Origin: Rahnella ecdela
GTDB lineage: Bacteria > Pseudomonadota > Gammaproteobacteria > Enterobacterales > Enterobacteriaceae
Assembly: GCF_019049625.1 (NCBI RefSeq)
Contig: NZ_JAFMOY010000109.1
Span: 1-64,000 of the forward strand
Length of the DNA stretch: 64,000 nt
Direction: 5' to 3'
Shown here: piece after piece, positions 29,414 through 39,393 of the stretch
Layout: each line of letters opens with the position of its first letter
Position numbering within the stretch: position 1 is the first letter of the stretch
Made by a program: the position numbers and the translations under genes
The notes under the pieces: model-generated
Told to the model about the DNA's origin: nothing
The model's input: only the letters and a program-made list of their open reading frames with translations
Database searches by the model: none

Positions 29414-30613
29414 TCAGACGGCTTTAACGGAAATCTGTTGCTCGCCTGCCATTTTTTTCTTCAGCGTACGTTTGGTACGGTCGATAACATCACCGGCCAG
29501 CTGACCACATGCGGCATCAATATCATCACCACGGGTTTTACGCACGATAACCGTAAAGCCATAATCCATCAGGACTTTAGAGAAACGGTCGATACGGCTG
29601 TTTGAGCTGCGGCCATACGGCGCCCCCGGGAACGGGTTCCATGGGATCAGGTTAATCTTGCAAGGCGTATTTTTCAAACGCTCCGCCAGTTCGTGCGCAT
29701 GCTCGGTGCCATCGTTGATGTGATCCAGCATAACGTACTCGATGGTGACGCGCCCCTGATTGGCGTTGGATTTGCCAATGTAGCGTTCAACCGCGGCCAG
29801 GAACGTATCGATATTGTATTTGCGGTTAATCGGCACGATTTCGTCACGAATGGTGTCGTTAGGTGCATGCAGGGAAATCGCCAGTGCGACGTCAATCATA
29901 TCCCCCAGTTTATCCAGCGCAGGCACAACGCCTGATGTGGAAAGCGTCACACGACGTTTTGACAGACCAAAACCGAAATCGTCGAGCATGATTTCCATCG
30001 CCGGAACCACGTTATTGAGGTTCAGCAACGGCTCGCCCATGCCCATCATCACCACGTTGGTGATAGGACGCGTACCCGCTACTTTCGCAGCGCCAATAAT
30101 TTTTGCCGCACGCCACACCTGACCGATGATTTCGGACACGCGTAAGTTACGGTTAAAGCCCTGTTGCGCCGTGGAACAGAAAGTACATTCAAGCGCACAG
30201 CCTACCTGAGAAGAAACGCAAAGCGTCGCACGGTCGCCGTCTGGGATATACACGGTTTCGACCAGCTGACCACCTACCTGAATGGCCCATTTGATGGTGC
30301 CGTCAGTGGAACGTTGTTCTGAAGCGACTTCCGGTGCACGAATTTCGGCAACGCGGGCCAGCTTTTCACGCAGCACTTTGTTGATATCGGTCATTTGCTC
30401 GAAATCATCGCTGCAATAATGGTACATCCACTTCATGACCTGATCAGCACGGAACGGTTTTTCGCCCATGTTGATGAAGAACTCGCGCATTTGTTTGCGG
30501 TTAAGGTCAAGAAGGTTAATTTTTGCGGCAGCAGGCGCGACAACGGCGACGGCTTCAGCGGAAGCTTGGGTAGTCTCAGACAAGGTTTGCTCGGGCGTGT
30601 TGAATTCTGACAT
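29414..30613 (-). CDS. rlmN: Dual-specificity 23S rRNA/tRNA (adenine-C2) methyltransferase RlmN
   Basis: A radical SAM methylase that methylates C2 of A2503 in 23S rRNA and A37 in some tRNAs. The radical SAM cluster motif CALECTFC is near residue 140, and the catalytic cysteine is in [11 protein letters not shown] near the C-terminus. The N-terminal extension of about 25 residues (ending [16 protein letters not shown]) makes the protein 399 aa, slightly longer than the 384 of E. coli. GAGG lies upstream of the ATG. It is also an Fe-S enzyme. Confidence 0.97.
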   Translation of the reverse strand: MSEFNTPEQTLSETTQASAEAVAVVAPAAAKINLLDLNRKQMREFFINMGEKPFRADQVMKWMYHYCSDDFEQMTDINKVLREKLARVAEIRAPEVASEQRSTDGTIKWAIQVGGQLVETVYIPDGDRATLCVSSQVGCALECTFCSTAQQGFNRNLRVSEIIGQVWRAAKIIGAAKVAGTRPITNVVMMGMGEPLLNLNNVVPAMEIMLDDFGFGLSKRRVTLSTSGVVPALDKLGDMIDVALAISLHAPNDTIRDEIVPINRKYNIDTFLAAVERYIGKSNANQGRVTIEYVMLDHINDGTEHAHELAERLKNTPCKINLIPWNPFPGAPYGRSSNSRIDRFSKVLMDYGFTVIVRKTRGDDIDAACGQLAGDVIDRTKRTLKKKMAGEQQISVKAV

Positions 30614-30847
30614 GAAAAAATGGCCTCGTTATTACACGTTATGGCGTATTGGAAGTGCAGAGCTGGCTGTTTTTTGTAAACAGTACAAACAGATGGCCTG
30701 CAAATAAATTGCGCCCCGAAGAGGCTGGCTCATTCGGGGCGCAACATTGTACAAATTTTAGGGCACGGTTGCCATGTTTGGAAGTTGACTGTTACAAAAT
30801 TCTTACGAATTTGCGGCACATCTTCCAGCAAAGCTTACCCAAAAATC

Positions 30848-31273
30848 TTAACGCGGGCAGATTTCGCTTTCGGTGAAGAAGTAAGCGATTTCGCGTTGTG
30901 CAGATTCTACAGCGTCAGAACCGTGAACAGCGTTAGCAGTGAAGCTGTCAGCGAAGTCTGCACGCAGGGTGCCTGCCAGAGCGTTGTCCGGGTTAGTTGC
31001 GCCCATGATGTCACGGTTACGCTGAACAGCGTTTTCACCTTCCAGAACCTGAACCATGATTGGGCCAGAGGTCATGAACTCAACCAGACCGTCGAAGAAA
31101 GGACGGCCTTTGTGTTCAGCGTAGAAGCCTTCAGCTTGTTCTTTAGTCAGTTTCAACATTTTAGACGCGATGATGGTGAAACCAGCGCGTTCGAAACGTG
31201 CGTAGATAGCACCGATGTCGTTGTTAGCTACGGAGTTTGGCTTGATGATGGAGAAAGTACGTTCGATAGTCAT
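30848..31273 (-). CDS. ndk: Nucleoside diphosphate kinase
   Basis: Equilibrates nucleoside di- and triphosphates through a phosphohistidine. The family signature [12 protein letters not shown] carries the catalytic histidine near residue 117. [14 protein letters not shown] opens the protein as in E. coli, and it ends in EICPR (141 aa versus 143). GAGG lies upstream of the start. It stands between rlmN and sseB as in E. coli. Confidence 0.98.
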   Translation of the reverse strand: MTIERTFSIIKPNSVANNDIGAIYARFERAGFTIIASKMLKLTKEQAEGFYAEHKGRPFFDGLVEFMTSGPIMVQVLEGENAVQRNRDIMGATNPDNALAGTLRADFADSFTANAVHGSDAVESAQREIAYFFTESEICPR

Positions 31274-31495
31274 GAAAAAACCTCTGTCTGACTTTTATAG
31301 GTAGGGCCGGTTAATTTAATGTTATACCTGCCGTAAAATGGCGGTGATTATAGGGAGCGAAGTTAAGATTGCCTACCCGAATCACAACATTTAATTAAAA
31401 AAATGTGTGATTGATTCACTATCGAACCTAAACCGCCCATTCCCCTTAAACAAAACAGGGGCAAAATGGCGTTCTGCCCCGCTGTCTCCGCAGAT

Positions 31496-32359
31496 TTATG
31501 CCTGACCGGAAGACGGAATAATGTTCCGCAACCAGCTTCCCCACTTGCGCTGATAGAACGGCTGGGTGTGACTTATCAGATAATGGCTGATACCGCGTTC
31601 CTTTTCAGAAACGATACAGAAATCTACCGGACGATCGTCAGGTGAGGTTTCGCTCGCCACATTCCCCGCTTCGCGGATCAACGCATCAATTTCCTGCTCA
31701 TCGCCATCTGCCTCCACACCAATTAACAGATTCGGCTGGTCGTCCACCGCTTTATCATGGATCAGCGCCATAAAGGCACGGCGCACCGGCTTCTTCTGTG
31801 TGAACAGCGTGGTCAATGCGTCGATCATCGCAGAAGGATATTCCTCCGGCTGGCCGATGAGCAGCTGACTTTCTTTATCCAGCATCAGCTCCGACGGGGC
31901 ATGCAGCCCGCCATTACTCAGCAAAAGTGTGACTTCGTTCGGGGTGAATTCCTTGCCGTATTCCGACTTCGGATTCAGAAATAATTCTTCCCCTTGTGTC
32001 ATTTCAAATAACACGCGGGCAGGCAGCGCAACAAACGCCTGCTCATCCGGGCTTTCCCCGGCACTGGCTTTTTCCAGGACATCCACCGAAGAAAAGAAAG
32101 GAATGATTGAACTGCCATCCTGCTTTTCCCAGTGCAAAATATTCAGTTCACTGCCTGCGGTGATCGCCACACTGCCCTGCTTTTCAGCGTCATCCTGCCC
32201 CGCATCACCCAGTACAAAAACGGTGGATTCCAGCAAGGTTTGATAAAACGCAGGACGCCACGCAGGCGCGGTGACAGACAGGCGAAGCAGGCGCTCCAGC
32301 TCGTTTTCACCGTCGGTCGCCGCCGCGCCAGCAGGAAGATGATCGTGTGGGACACTCAT
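31496..32359 (-). CDS. sseB: SseB family protein (rhodanese-like serine sensitivity enhancer)
   Basis: A cytoplasmic protein of 287 aa with the SseB N-terminal domain (ENELERLLRLSVTAPAWRPAF) and C-terminal domain. In E. coli overexpression increases serine sensitivity, and the molecular role is unsettled. It is about 29 residues longer than E. coli SseB, mainly in the middle. Its position downstream of pepB and upstream of ndk is the conserved enterobacterial order. A strong terminator lies between pepB and sseB, so it should have its own promoter. Confidence 0.93.
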   Translation of the reverse strand: MSVPHDHLPAGAAATDGENELERLLRLSVTAPAWRPAFYQTLLESTVFVLGDAGQDDAEKQGSVAITAGSELNILHWEKQDGSSIIPFFSSVDVLEKASAGESPDEQAFVALPARVLFEMTQGEELFLNPKSEYGKEFTPNEVTLLLSNGGLHAPSELMLDKESQLLIGQPEEYPSAMIDALTTLFTQKKPVRRAFMALIHDKAVDDQPNLLIGVEADGDEQEIDALIREAGNVASETSPDDRPVDFCIVSEKERGISHYLISHTQPFYQRKWGSWLRNIIPSSGQA

Positions 32360-32385
32360 GATTCTTGACTCCGGTAATGGTATAA

Positions 32386-32411
32386 AACGGGGCGCCGTTA
32401 AGCGCCCCGTT
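32386..32411 (-). terminator. Rho-independent terminator after pepB
   Basis: A perfect 10-bp stem AACGGGGCGC / GCGCCCCGTT with a 6-base loop, 26 bases past the pepB stop. On the minus strand the stem ends in TTTTATA. Confidence 0.9.
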
Positions 32412-32437
32412 GTGTTTCATGCGTTGATTTCTGAAAC

Positions 32438-33748
32438 TTACTTCGCTTTGGCTAACAACAAGTTGGCGACGGTACGCACACCCAGCCCTGTTGCACCCGC
32501 AGACCACTGATCCGCTGCGTTTTTGCGATAAGTGGCAGAGCAGTCGATGTGCAGCCAGCCTTTCTTATATTCAGTCACGAAATGAGACAGGAATGCCGCC
32601 GCCGTACTCGCACCCGCAGTGTGCGAAGGACCGGCAATGTTGTTTAGTTCTGCAAAGTTAGACGGCAGATGCGAACGGTGGAACTCTTCCAGCGGCAGAC
32701 GCCAGAAAGGTTCGTTTTCGGCTTTTGCGCTTTCCAGCAATTGACCGGCCAGCGCATCGTCAAAGCTGAACAGCGCGTGGTAATCGTTGCCCAGTGCAGT
32801 TTTAGCCGCGCCGGTCAGCGTTGCCGCATCAATAATCAGTTCCGGGTTTTGTGCAGACGCGTCGATCAGGCCATCGGCCAGCACCAGACGGCCTTCGGCA
32901 TCGGTATTCATTACTTCAACGGTTTTGCCATTTCGGTAGCGGATGATATCGCCGAGTTTCAGCGCATTGCCGCTGACCATGTTATCCGCGCAGCACAGGT
33001 AAAGTTTCACGCGCTTGTTCAGGCCGTTAGCCGCCGCCAGCGCCAGTGCGCCGGTCAGCGTCGCGGCGCCACCCATATCAGCTTTCATGGAATCCATAGA
33101 AGCGCTGGGTTTGAGGCTGTAGCCGCCGGTGTCAAAGGTAATACCTTTACCGACCAGACAGGCATAAACCGGTGCATCCGCATCGCCGCTCGGGTTGTAA
33201 TCGAGTGCCAGCAATACCGGCGGACGGTCAGAACCACGGCCTACGGTGTGGATCCCCATGTAGCTTTGCTGACGCAGATCGTCACCTTTGGTGATGCGGT
33301 AGCTGACTTTTTCGTTGCCGAATTCACACATCAGATCAACGGCGCGGGTGGCCAGCTGTTCTGGTGACAAATCTTCCGCCGGGGTATTGATAGTGTTACG
33401 CACCCAGTCGATGATTTTCAGGCGTTGTTTCAGAGTGTTGGCGTCATCTTCAGACAATTCAGCCCAGTCAACATTGCGTGTGCCTTTCGGACCACGGAAG
33501 CCCTGCCAGAATGCCCAACTGTTTTCGAGATCCCAGCCTTCACCTGCCAGTTTGACGTTTTTCACGCCCTGACCGTCGATGCGGCGTGCCGCGCGGGAGA
33601 TAGCCGTCAGCGCGTCGCCATCTTTCAGGTGAATGGTCATACCGGCGGAATCCGTGCTCAGTGTTGCCTTTTCGCCCCAGCGTGCATCAGCTGGCTCAGA
33701 GGAAAGGAAGACGGACATCGCTTCATTGGTCGTTACTTCGGAACTCAT
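32438..33748 (-). CDS. pepB: Aminopeptidase B (peptidase M17)
   Basis: A cytosolic broad-specificity leucyl-type aminopeptidase with two metal ions. The metal-binding and active-site signatures [15 protein letters not shown] and [14 protein letters not shown] (near residue 270-290) are intact. The start at 33748 ([15 protein letters not shown]) is chosen because AGGAG is directly upstream; the frame continues upstream without a ribosome site. 436 aa, slightly longer at the N-terminus than in E. coli. In E. coli pepB is the end of the isc operon after iscX. Here it comes 81 bases after the iscS stop, with the six intervening genes gone. Confidence 0.97.
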   Translation of the reverse strand: MSSEVTTNEAMSVFLSSEPADARWGEKATLSTDSAGMTIHLKDGDALTAISRAARRIDGQGVKNVKLAGEGWDLENSWAFWQGFRGPKGTRNVDWAELSEDDANTLKQRLKIIDWVRNTINTPAEDLSPEQLATRAVDLMCEFGNEKVSYRITKGDDLRQQSYMGIHTVGRGSDRPPVLLALDYNPSGDADAPVYACLVGKGITFDTGGYSLKPSASMDSMKADMGGAATLTGALALAAANGLNKRVKLYLCCADNMVSGNALKLGDIIRYRNGKTVEVMNTDAEGRLVLADGLIDASAQNPELIIDAATLTGAAKTALGNDYHALFSFDDALAGQLLESAKAENEPFWRLPLEEFHRSHLPSNFAELNNIAGPSHTAGASTAAAFLSHFVTEYKKGWLHIDCSATYRKNAADQWSAGATGLGVRTVANLLLAKAK

Positions 33749-33829
33749 AACAGGACTCCTGATTGTTTTTATCTTCAATGAATATTCATTATCAATGACA
33801 GGCAAATCACCCTTTCAGCGGGTGGCACT

Positions 33830-34999
33830 TCATTTCGTATAAACCGGGGGCAATTCACGCAGGCGGCGGACTGATTTCACCACCAGCGCAATCGCATAAT
33901 CAATTTCTTCTTCCGTGGTCCAGCGTCCGAGAGAAAAACGGATAGAGCCGTGTGCCAGCTCTTCGCTTAATCCCAGCGCACGCAGCACATAAGAAGGTTC
34001 AAGGCTGGCGGAAGTACAGGCGGAGCCGGACGACACAGCCAGATCCTTGAGCGCCATAATCAGGGATTCCCCTTCAACATCGGCAAAACTGACGTTGAGA
34101 ATATTTGGCGCGGCATGTTTCGGCGTGCCGTTGAGAAAGGCCTGATCAAGCTCCTGAATGCCTTTCCACAAGCGGTCGCGCAGTGCGCTCAGACGCCCTG
34201 CTTCGGCGGTCATTTCTTCTTTAGCAATGCGATACGCTTCGCCCATTCCGACAATCTGATGCACCGGCAACGTCCCGGAACGCATACCGCGCTCATGCCC
34301 GCCGCCGTGGATTTGCGCGTCAATCCGCACTTTCGGTTTGCGGCTGACGTACAGCGCGCCAATGCCTTTCGGTCCGTAAATTTTATGCGCGGAAAATGAC
34401 ATCAGATCGACCTTCAGCGCGCTGACATCAATCGCAATCTTACCCACACTCTGGGTCGCATCCACATGGAATAAAATACCGCGACTGCGGCACAGTTCGC
34501 CAATTGTCGCAATATCCTGCACCACGCCGGTTTCATTATTTACCTGCATGATTGACACCAGAATGGTGTCCGGGCGCAGCGCCGCTTCAATCATAGCAGG
34601 AGGAATAATACCGTCAGCCTGCGGCGCTAAATAAGTGACGTCGAAGCCTTCTGTTTCCAGCTGAGCACAGGTGTCTAACACCGCTTTGTGCTCCGTCTGG
34701 CTGGTGATGATGTGTCTGCCTTTCTCACGCTGCGCATGTGCGGCACCTTTAATCGCCAGATTGTCGGATTCTGTCGCACCCGATGTGAAAACAATTTCAC
34801 GCGGGTCTGCATTAATCAGCTCAGCAATCTGGTTTCGGGCGACATCCACAGCCTCTTCGGCCTGCCAGCCAAAGCGGTGAGAGCGGGAAGCCGGGTTACC
34901 GAAAGTACCGTCGAGTGTTAAACACTGCATCATCATCTTCGCCACACGCGGGTCAACCGGCGTGGTGGCAGAATAATCGAGATAAATAGGCAATTTCAT
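33830..34999 (-). CDS. iscS: Cysteine desulfurase IscS with a shortened C-terminus
   Basis: A PLP enzyme that takes sulfur from cysteine for Fe-S clusters, thiolated tRNAs and cofactors. The sequence is near-colinear with E. coli Isc[21 protein letters not shown] start (34999), PLP lysine in [12 protein letters not shown], catalytic cysteine loop [10 protein letters not shown] near residue 328. It has 389 aa against 404. The E. coli tail after the [20 protein letters not shown] (ending in the EWAHH motif) is replaced by VYTK and a stop. That tail forms part of the IscU docking surface in E. coli. iscU, iscA, hscB, hscA, fdx and iscX do not follow, and pepB is next. Sulfur transfer to TusA, ThiI or CyaY-type partners may continue. 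A terminator separates it from iscR, so it needs its own promoter. Confidence 0.96.
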   Translation of the reverse strand: MKLPIYLDYSATTPVDPRVAKMMMQCLTLDGTFGNPASRSHRFGWQAEEAVDVARNQIAELINADPREIVFTSGATESDNLAIKGAAHAQREKGRHIITSQTEHKAVLDTCAQLETEGFDVTYLAPQADGIIPPAMIEAALRPDTILVSIMQVNNETGVVQDIATIGELCRSRGILFHVDATQSVGKIAIDVSALKVDLMSFSAHKIYGPKGIGALYVSRKPKVRIDAQIHGGGHERGMRSGTLPVHQIVGMGEAYRIAKEEMTAEAGRLSALRDRLWKGIQELDQAFLNGTPKHAAPNILNVSFADVEGESLIMALKDLAVSSGSACTSASLEPSYVLRALGLSEELAHGSIRFSLGRWTTEEEIDYAIALVVKSVRRLRELPPVYTK

Positions 35000-35143
35000 G
35001 GCAGGTAAGCTCCGGACTGCGCGTTCGGCTTCGAACGAAAGAATGAAAAAAAACGACATCCAGTTTAAAACGGGTTCGCAGATTCTTAAAAGGGAAATGA
35101 CACTTTGCGGGCACTAATCGGTAAGAATTGACGTCTGAAAAGC

Positions 35144-35180
35144 AAAAGCCCGCGGAAATCTGCATTTCCGCGGGCTTTTT
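35144..35180. terminator. Strong bidirectional terminator between iscR and iscS
   Basis: A 16-bp perfect stem (AAAAGCCCGCGGAAAT with its complement ending CGGGCTTTT) around a CTGC loop, 29 bases after the iscR stop and 145 bases before the iscS start. T runs exist on both strands. In E. coli the iscR-iscS gap allows read-through of one operon; here it should uncouple the two genes. Confidence 0.93.
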
Positions 35181-35208
35181 AAATCGGTTATCAATGCAGA
35201 TTAAGCCA

Positions 35209-35703
35209 TTACGCTCTTAAGTTAACATTGATAGTTTCTATCTGGCGTCCGTTAGGCTGACGACGAACTTCACCGTTCTGACGGTCGGCTACTTCCAGGA
35301 TTTCCTGGTTGTTGACCAGCTCCGCCAGTGTAATGTTGTTCAGGAAGCCGCTGATGCGCTCGCTCAGATCACGCCATAAGGTGTGAGTCAGGCAGCGTTC
35401 GCCATTCTGGCAGCCTTCTTTACCCTGGCAACGGGTGGCATCGACAGATTCGTCAACGGCGGTGATCACAGCACCTACCGCGATATCGCCAGCATCTTTA
35501 CCTAACAAATAACCACCGCCCGGACCACGAACACTGGCAACCAGACCATTTTTGCGTAAGCGCGAGAAAAGCTGCTCCAGGTAAGAAAGGGAAATACCCT
35601 GACGCTCAGAAATGTCAGCCAGTGGTACTGGTCCTTCCTGTGAATGCAGTGCAACATCGAGCATAGCGGTCACGGCATAACGGCCTTTGGATGTCAGTCT
35701 CAT
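35209..35703 (-). CDS. iscR: Fe-S-sensing transcriptional regulator IscR
   Basis: An Rrf2-family repressor/activator that binds a [2Fe-2S] cluster. The N-terminal winged helix ([19 protein letters not shown]) and dimerisation helix are conserved, and the cluster ligands C92, C98, C104 and H107 are all present in the [17 protein letters not shown] segment. 164 aa, as usual. In E. coli apo-IscR and holo-IscR control isc, suf and others. Here the regulator is retained with its autoregulatory sites although most of the isc genes are missing. trmJ lies upstream on the same strand. Confidence 0.98.
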   Translation of the reverse strand: MRLTSKGRYAVTAMLDVALHSQEGPVPLADISERQGISLSYLEQLFSRLRKNGLVASVRGPGGGYLLGKDAGDIAVGAVITAVDESVDATRCQGKEGCQNGERCLTHTLWRDLSERISGFLNNITLAELVNNQEILEVADRQNGEVRRQPNGRQIETINVNLRA

Positions 35704-35760
35704 AGCATGGTTACCTGTTTAAAATGACTTAAAAATTCAATAGTGCGGAACATGCAAACG

Positions 35761-35818
35761 AGTCTGCCATTCCCGAGTAAAACAGTCAACTATTTAACCT
35801 AGTGTTTTACTCAAGTAT
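35761..35818 (-). promoter_or_regulatory. iscR promoter with two type 1 IscR sites
   Basis: On the minus strand TTGACT (35789-35784) and CAGACT (35766-35761) are 17 bases apart. A type 1 IscR motif covers the -35 element at 35769-35793 (ATAGTTGACT...CTCGGGAAT, about two mismatches to the 25-base consensus). A second, weaker copy is at 35794-35818 (ATACTTGAG...AGGTTAA). This is the same layout as the E. coli iscR promoter, so feedback repression by holo-IscR should be intact. Confidence 0.85.
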
Positions 35819-35919
35819 TACAAACCCGGCATTCCCGCACTCTTTTCGTCATTCAATAAAAATTCGTAACCATTTGATTAAAAGAATGAAACAAGTTCCT
35901 TATAATCAAGAACTGACGC

Positions 35920-36657
35920 TTATTCTTTGTTGCTATGAGTCTTTTCGATCGACGTCAGGATGCCACGCAGGATGTTTAATTCCTGGGATTCAGGCCTCGC
36001 ACGGGTAAACAGACGACGTAATTTGCTCATCACCTGGCCCGGATGGGCCTGACGAATAAAGCCGGTTTCCAGCAAGGTTTTTTCCAGATGCTGATAAAAC
36101 CGCTCGAGGTCATCGACCAGCGGGTACGGCGTTTCTTCGTATTCGATTTGCGGTTTTGCCGCTTCCAGCAACGCCAGATGCGCGACGCGCACTTCATACG
36201 CAATAATCTGCACGGCCATCGCCAGATTCAGCGAGCTGTATTCCGGATTTGCCGGGATACACACGTGGTAGTTACATTTTTGCAGTTCTTCGTTGGTCAG
36301 CCCGACGCGTTCACGACCAAACACCAGTGCGACCGGCGCGGTTTGTGCGGCTTTCGCGCTGTGCTCGCCACATTCACGTGGTTCAAGCATCGGCCACGGC
36401 AGCGTGCGGGAACGCGCACTGGTGCCGATCACCAGACTACAACCCGCCAGCGCTTCGTCGAGGGTATCAACAATCGTCGCATTACCGATGACATCACTGG
36501 CACCGGCAGACAAAGAGATAGCCTGAGAGTCAGGTTTTACCAGCGGATTCACCAGATAAAGACTGGATAAACCCATAGTTTTCATGGCACGGGCGGTTGA
36601 GCCCATATTGCCAGTGTGGGAGGTTTCTACTAATACAATGCGGATATTGGGCAGCAT
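35920..36657 (-). CDS. trmJ: tRNA (cytidine/uridine-2'-O-)-methyltransferase TrmJ
   Basis: A SPOUT-class methylase that modifies the 2'-O of nucleotide 32 in several tRNAs. The N-terminus [29 protein letters not shown] is family-typical (shown in part), [18 protein letters not shown] is the SAM-binding knot region, and [17 protein letters not shown] is the final knot motif. 245 aa, one less than E. coli. It is upstream of iscR on the same strand and divergent from suhB, the standard enterobacterial arrangement. Confidence 0.97.
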   Translation of the reverse strand: MLPNIRIVLVETSHTGNMGSTARAMKTMGLSSLYLVNPLVKPDSQAISLSAGASDVIGNATIVDTLDEALAGCSLVIGTSARSRTLPWPMLEPRECGEHSAKAAQTAPVALVFGRERVGLTNEELQKCNYHVCIPANPEYSSLNLAMAVQIIAYEVRVAHLALLEAAKPQIEYEETPYPLVDDLERFYQHLEKTLLETGFIRQAHPGQVMSKLRRLFTRARPESQELNILRGILTSIEKTHSNKE

Positions 36658-36784
36658 AGGGACTCTTAGCCAGACGGAAAATCACAACAGCCTAACACAA
36701 CGGTAGTTAATTTTCAGATCCCCTGCTATACTGCGCGCCGTTTCCCGTATTCCCGTTCTTTAACATCCTAGTTGGAAGATATCC

Positions 36785-37588
36785 ATGCATCCGATGCTCA
36801 CCATCGCCGTGCGCGCTGCGCGCAAGGCCGGTAACCTGATTGCCAAACATTACGAAACGCCAGACTCTGTAGAATCTACACAAAAAGGTACCAACGATTT
36901 TGTTACCAACGTAGACCGCGATGCAGAACACATGATTATCGATGTCATTCGCAAATCCTATCCAAAACACACCATCATCAGTGAAGAGTGTGGCGAGCTG
37001 GAAGGCGAAGACAAAGACGTACAATGGATTATCGACCCGCTGGATGGCACCACCAACTTCGTTAAACGCTTCCCACATTTCGCTGTTTCTATCGCCGTGC
37101 GCATCAAAGGCCGCACTGAAGTTGCGGTAGTATATGACCCAATGCGTAACGAACTGTTCACCGCGACCCGCGGTCAGGGCGCACAGCTGAACGGTTATCG
37201 TCTGCGCGGTACTAACGCTAAAGATCTCGACGGCACTATTCTGGCGACCGGCTTCCCGTTCAAAGCAAAACAACACGCAACCAGCTACATGAATGTCGTT
37301 GGCAAACTGTTCACCGAATGTGCAGACTTCCGTCGCACCGGTTCTGCTGCGCTGGATCTGGCTTATGTGGCTGCTGGGCGCGTTGACGGTTTCTTCGAAA
37401 TCGCCCTCAAGCCTTGGGATTTCGCCGGTGGCGAACTGCTGGTTCGTGAATCAGGTGGTGTTGTGACTGACTTTGTTGGCGGCCATAACCACTTCTCATC
37501 TGGCAACATCGTTGCAGGCAACCCACGCGTCGTTAAAGGTATTCTGATGACCATGCGTGATGAACTGAGCGAAGCGCTGAAGCGTTAA
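36785..37588 (+). CDS. suhB: Inositol-1-monophosphatase / rRNA maturation factor SuhB
   Basis: A Mg2+-dependent inositol monophosphatase family protein that in E. coli also acts in the Nus complex for rRNA antitermination. Metal and substrate motifs are EECGEL (near residue 67), DPLDGTTNFVKRFPHF (near residue 84) and WDFAGGELLV (near residue 212). 267 aa. It is divergent from trmJ with 127 bases between, and is followed by a terminator. Confidence 0.98.
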   Translation: MHPMLTIAVRAARKAGNLIAKHYETPDSVESTQKGTNDFVTNVDRDAEHMIIDVIRKSYPKHTIISEECGELEGEDKDVQWIIDPLDGTTNFVKRFPHFAVSIAVRIKGRTEVAVVYDPMRNELFTATRGQGAQLNGYRLRGTNAKDLDGTILATGFPFKAKQHATSYMNVVGKLFTECADFRRTGSAALDLAYVAAGRVDGFFEIALKPWDFAGGELLVRESGGVVTDFVGGHNHFSSGNIVAGNPRVVKGILMTMRDELSEALKR

Positions 37589-37611
37589 TTCCGCCGGTTT
37601 CTGATACAAAG

Positions 37612-37644
37612 AAAAACGGACGTCCTTTCGGGCGTCCGTTTTTT
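37612..37644. terminator. Terminator between suhB and the convergent metal transporter
   Basis: AAAAACGGACG pairs with CGTCCGTTTTT around a short inner stem with a TTTC loop and one mismatch. Poly-T or poly-A flanks both sides, so it may serve both genes. Confidence 0.85.
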
Positions 37645-37682
37645 ATGCCTGTTTTCTCGCCCATGAAGGATATGCCTGGAAG

Positions 37683-38702
37683 TTATCCCCTGAAGGGCCC
37701 GCCGGTTATCGGCGAAACGTCTCCGCCGCCGGTACTGAAAAGCAAAATCCCCGCCACCAGCAGCACAATTCCGCCGGTCAGCGCCAGCAATGACCAGGTG
37801 ATCCGCTGCCAGGCTGCAGGCGTACGGCTTGCACTCAGTTTCACCGCCAGCGCACGACTGTAAAACACCAGCACACCAATCAGCGAAACGGTCAGTGACG
37901 TGCCGATGGCCATTGTGATAGCGGAAATCACGCCCCAGCTGTAAACACCGATCACTTTGGAAAACAGCAACACCATGATCGCGCCGGAGCACGGGCGCAA
38001 GCCCATCGCCAGCACTATCGCTATCTGGGTGCGCAAATCCCCACCCGCCTGAAGCTGCTGATCGCTCGGCACATGCTGATGCCCGCAGCCGCAATGTTCA
38101 TCGTGGACATGCACCTCACTGCCCAGCGGCGAGAGGCTGTGGATCTTCATGGCCTGTGCCGGACGCAAACTATTGATCGTCTGCCACACCCTTTTTAGTG
38201 CTCGCCAGCACAGCAGCAGCCCGAGCAATATCACCAGAGTGAAGCTGCCGCGCTCCATCCAGAAACTGCTCTGATGCAGCTGACGCGAAGAGAGTTGCAG
38301 AACGCCAAGCACCACGCTGACCAGCAATATTGCCACCAGCCCCTGAACAATCGCCGACGCAAACGTCAGTTTAAGGCTGCTTTTCAGCCGCGAAGGATGT
38401 GTCGCCAGATAAGTAGTAATGACGATTTTCCCATGTCCCGGCCCGATGGCGTGGATCACGCCGTAAATCAGACTGAAACCGGCCAGCGTCATCCCTGCCT
38501 GCATCGGATTTTCTTTCACCTGGCGCAGCAGCCCGGCCAGTTCCTGATGCAATTCACGCTGCCAGATAATGCTGCTGAGTAAAATTCGCGGCCAGTAATG
38601 GATGAGGAGAAAAACGCCGCCCGCCAGCAGCAAAAAAAATACCGCCAGCGGCCAGAGGTCGCGCCAGGAAAGCGTTTTCGACGGTGTGGAGATTAATGAC
38701 AT
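37683..38702 (-). CDS. Nickel/cobalt/zinc-type permease (ZevB-like, HoxN/RcnA superfamily)
   Basis: A 339-aa inner-membrane protein with six or more helices of the high-affinity nickel/cobalt transporter fold. Characteristic pieces are YGVIHAIGPGHGKIVITTYL (near residue 75) and GLRPCSGAIMVLLF (near residue 235). A cytoplasmic or periplasmic histidine-rich loop, HVHDEHCGCGHQH, is near residue 198 and should bind metal. It starts inside the 3' end of the DUF1007 gene (10-base overlap). Similar pairs are known as zinc uptake ZevAB in Haemophilus; nickel or cobalt are alternatives. Confidence 0.85.
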   Translation of the reverse strand: MSLISTPSKTLSWRDLWPLAVFFLLLAGGVFLLIHYWPRILLSSIIWQRELHQELAGLLRQVKENPMQAGMTLAGFSLIYGVIHAIGPGHGKIVITTYLATHPSRLKSSLKLTFASAIVQGLVAILLVSVVLGVLQLSSRQLHQSSFWMERGSFTLVILLGLLLCWRALKRVWQTINSLRPAQAMKIHSLSPLGSEVHVHDEHCGCGHQHVPSDQQLQAGGDLRTQIAIVLAMGLRPCSGAIMVLLFSKVIGVYSWGVISAITMAIGTSLTVSLIGVLVFYSRALAVKLSASRTPAAWQRITWSLLALTGGIVLLVAGILLFSTGGGDVSPITGGPFRG

Positions 38703-39364
38703 TCCAGCGTGACCTTCTGAGCAAATTGCTGACCAAGATCCATGTCTTCCGGCGGCGCATCGGCCTTATCGAGAGACAGCGCGTAGTTTTGCAGCGAGGC
38801 ATCAGGTTTCGGCGTAAACAACGCCAGCGTGCAGCGTTTTTCCAGCTCCGGCGGCAGATGCAGTGCGGTTTTATCCTTATACGTCATGTCGACAAAATAC
38901 GAAGGATCGAAGGTAGAGAATTCCATCGGTTTGCCGGTCAGCGTCTGCGGCTTCGCCAGCGGCAACACGAATTCCAGCACGGCCTGATCACCTTTACGGG
39001 ACAGCTGATATTCGCTGGGTAAATCGAGATATTTCACCGGTTTCCCTTCACGGTAAAAATCAGTGAAGTAATGCTGACTAAGCACCCGCGCCATCACTTC
39101 GGCTGCCAGTTTCTTCCAGATATCAGAACCGGGTTTGGCATTTTGCGCGTCGTAGAGCAAATCGGCGGAGGTAATTTCGTCCATCGTCCAGACCATTTTC
39201 AGCCCGGTCAGCGAAGTTTCATTCGCCACCAGCGTAGTCTGCATATCGATGAAACTGTGCGGGTGCGCCATGACCGTGGCGGGCAGGCAAAAAAGCGCTA
39301 ATCCCAGCCACTTTGCATGACGGTTTGCATAACGAAAAAGAGGCCGGTTCCTGTTCGGGTTCAA
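38693..39364 (-). CDS. DUF1007 periplasmic metal-binding partner (ZevA-like)
   Basis: A secreted protein with a basic N-terminus, hydrophobic core (LGLALFCLPATVMA) and cleavage before HPHSFIDM; the mature N-terminal His-Pro-His is typical of DUF1007/ZevA proteins and may bind metal. I prefer the TTG at 39364, seven bases after AGGGA, since the likely promoter -10 element reaches almost to the upstream ATG at 39388, which would leave no leader. The product is about 223 aa. It is co-transcribed with the ZevB-like permease. A palindromic operator lies over its promoter. Confidence 0.8.
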   Translation of the reverse strand: MNPNRNRPLFRYANRHAKWLGLALFCLPATVMAHPHSFIDMQTTLVANETSLTGLKMVWTMDEITSADLLYDAQNAKPGSDIWKKLAAEVMARVLSQHYFTDFYREGKPVKYLDLPSEYQLSRKGDQAVLEFVLPLAKPQTLTGKPMEFSTFDPSYFVDMTYKDKTALHLPPELEKRCTLALFTPKPDASLQNYALSLDKADAPPEDMDLGQQFAQKVTLECH

Positions 39365-39393
39365 AGTCACATCCCTATAAAGTGCCATGATAT

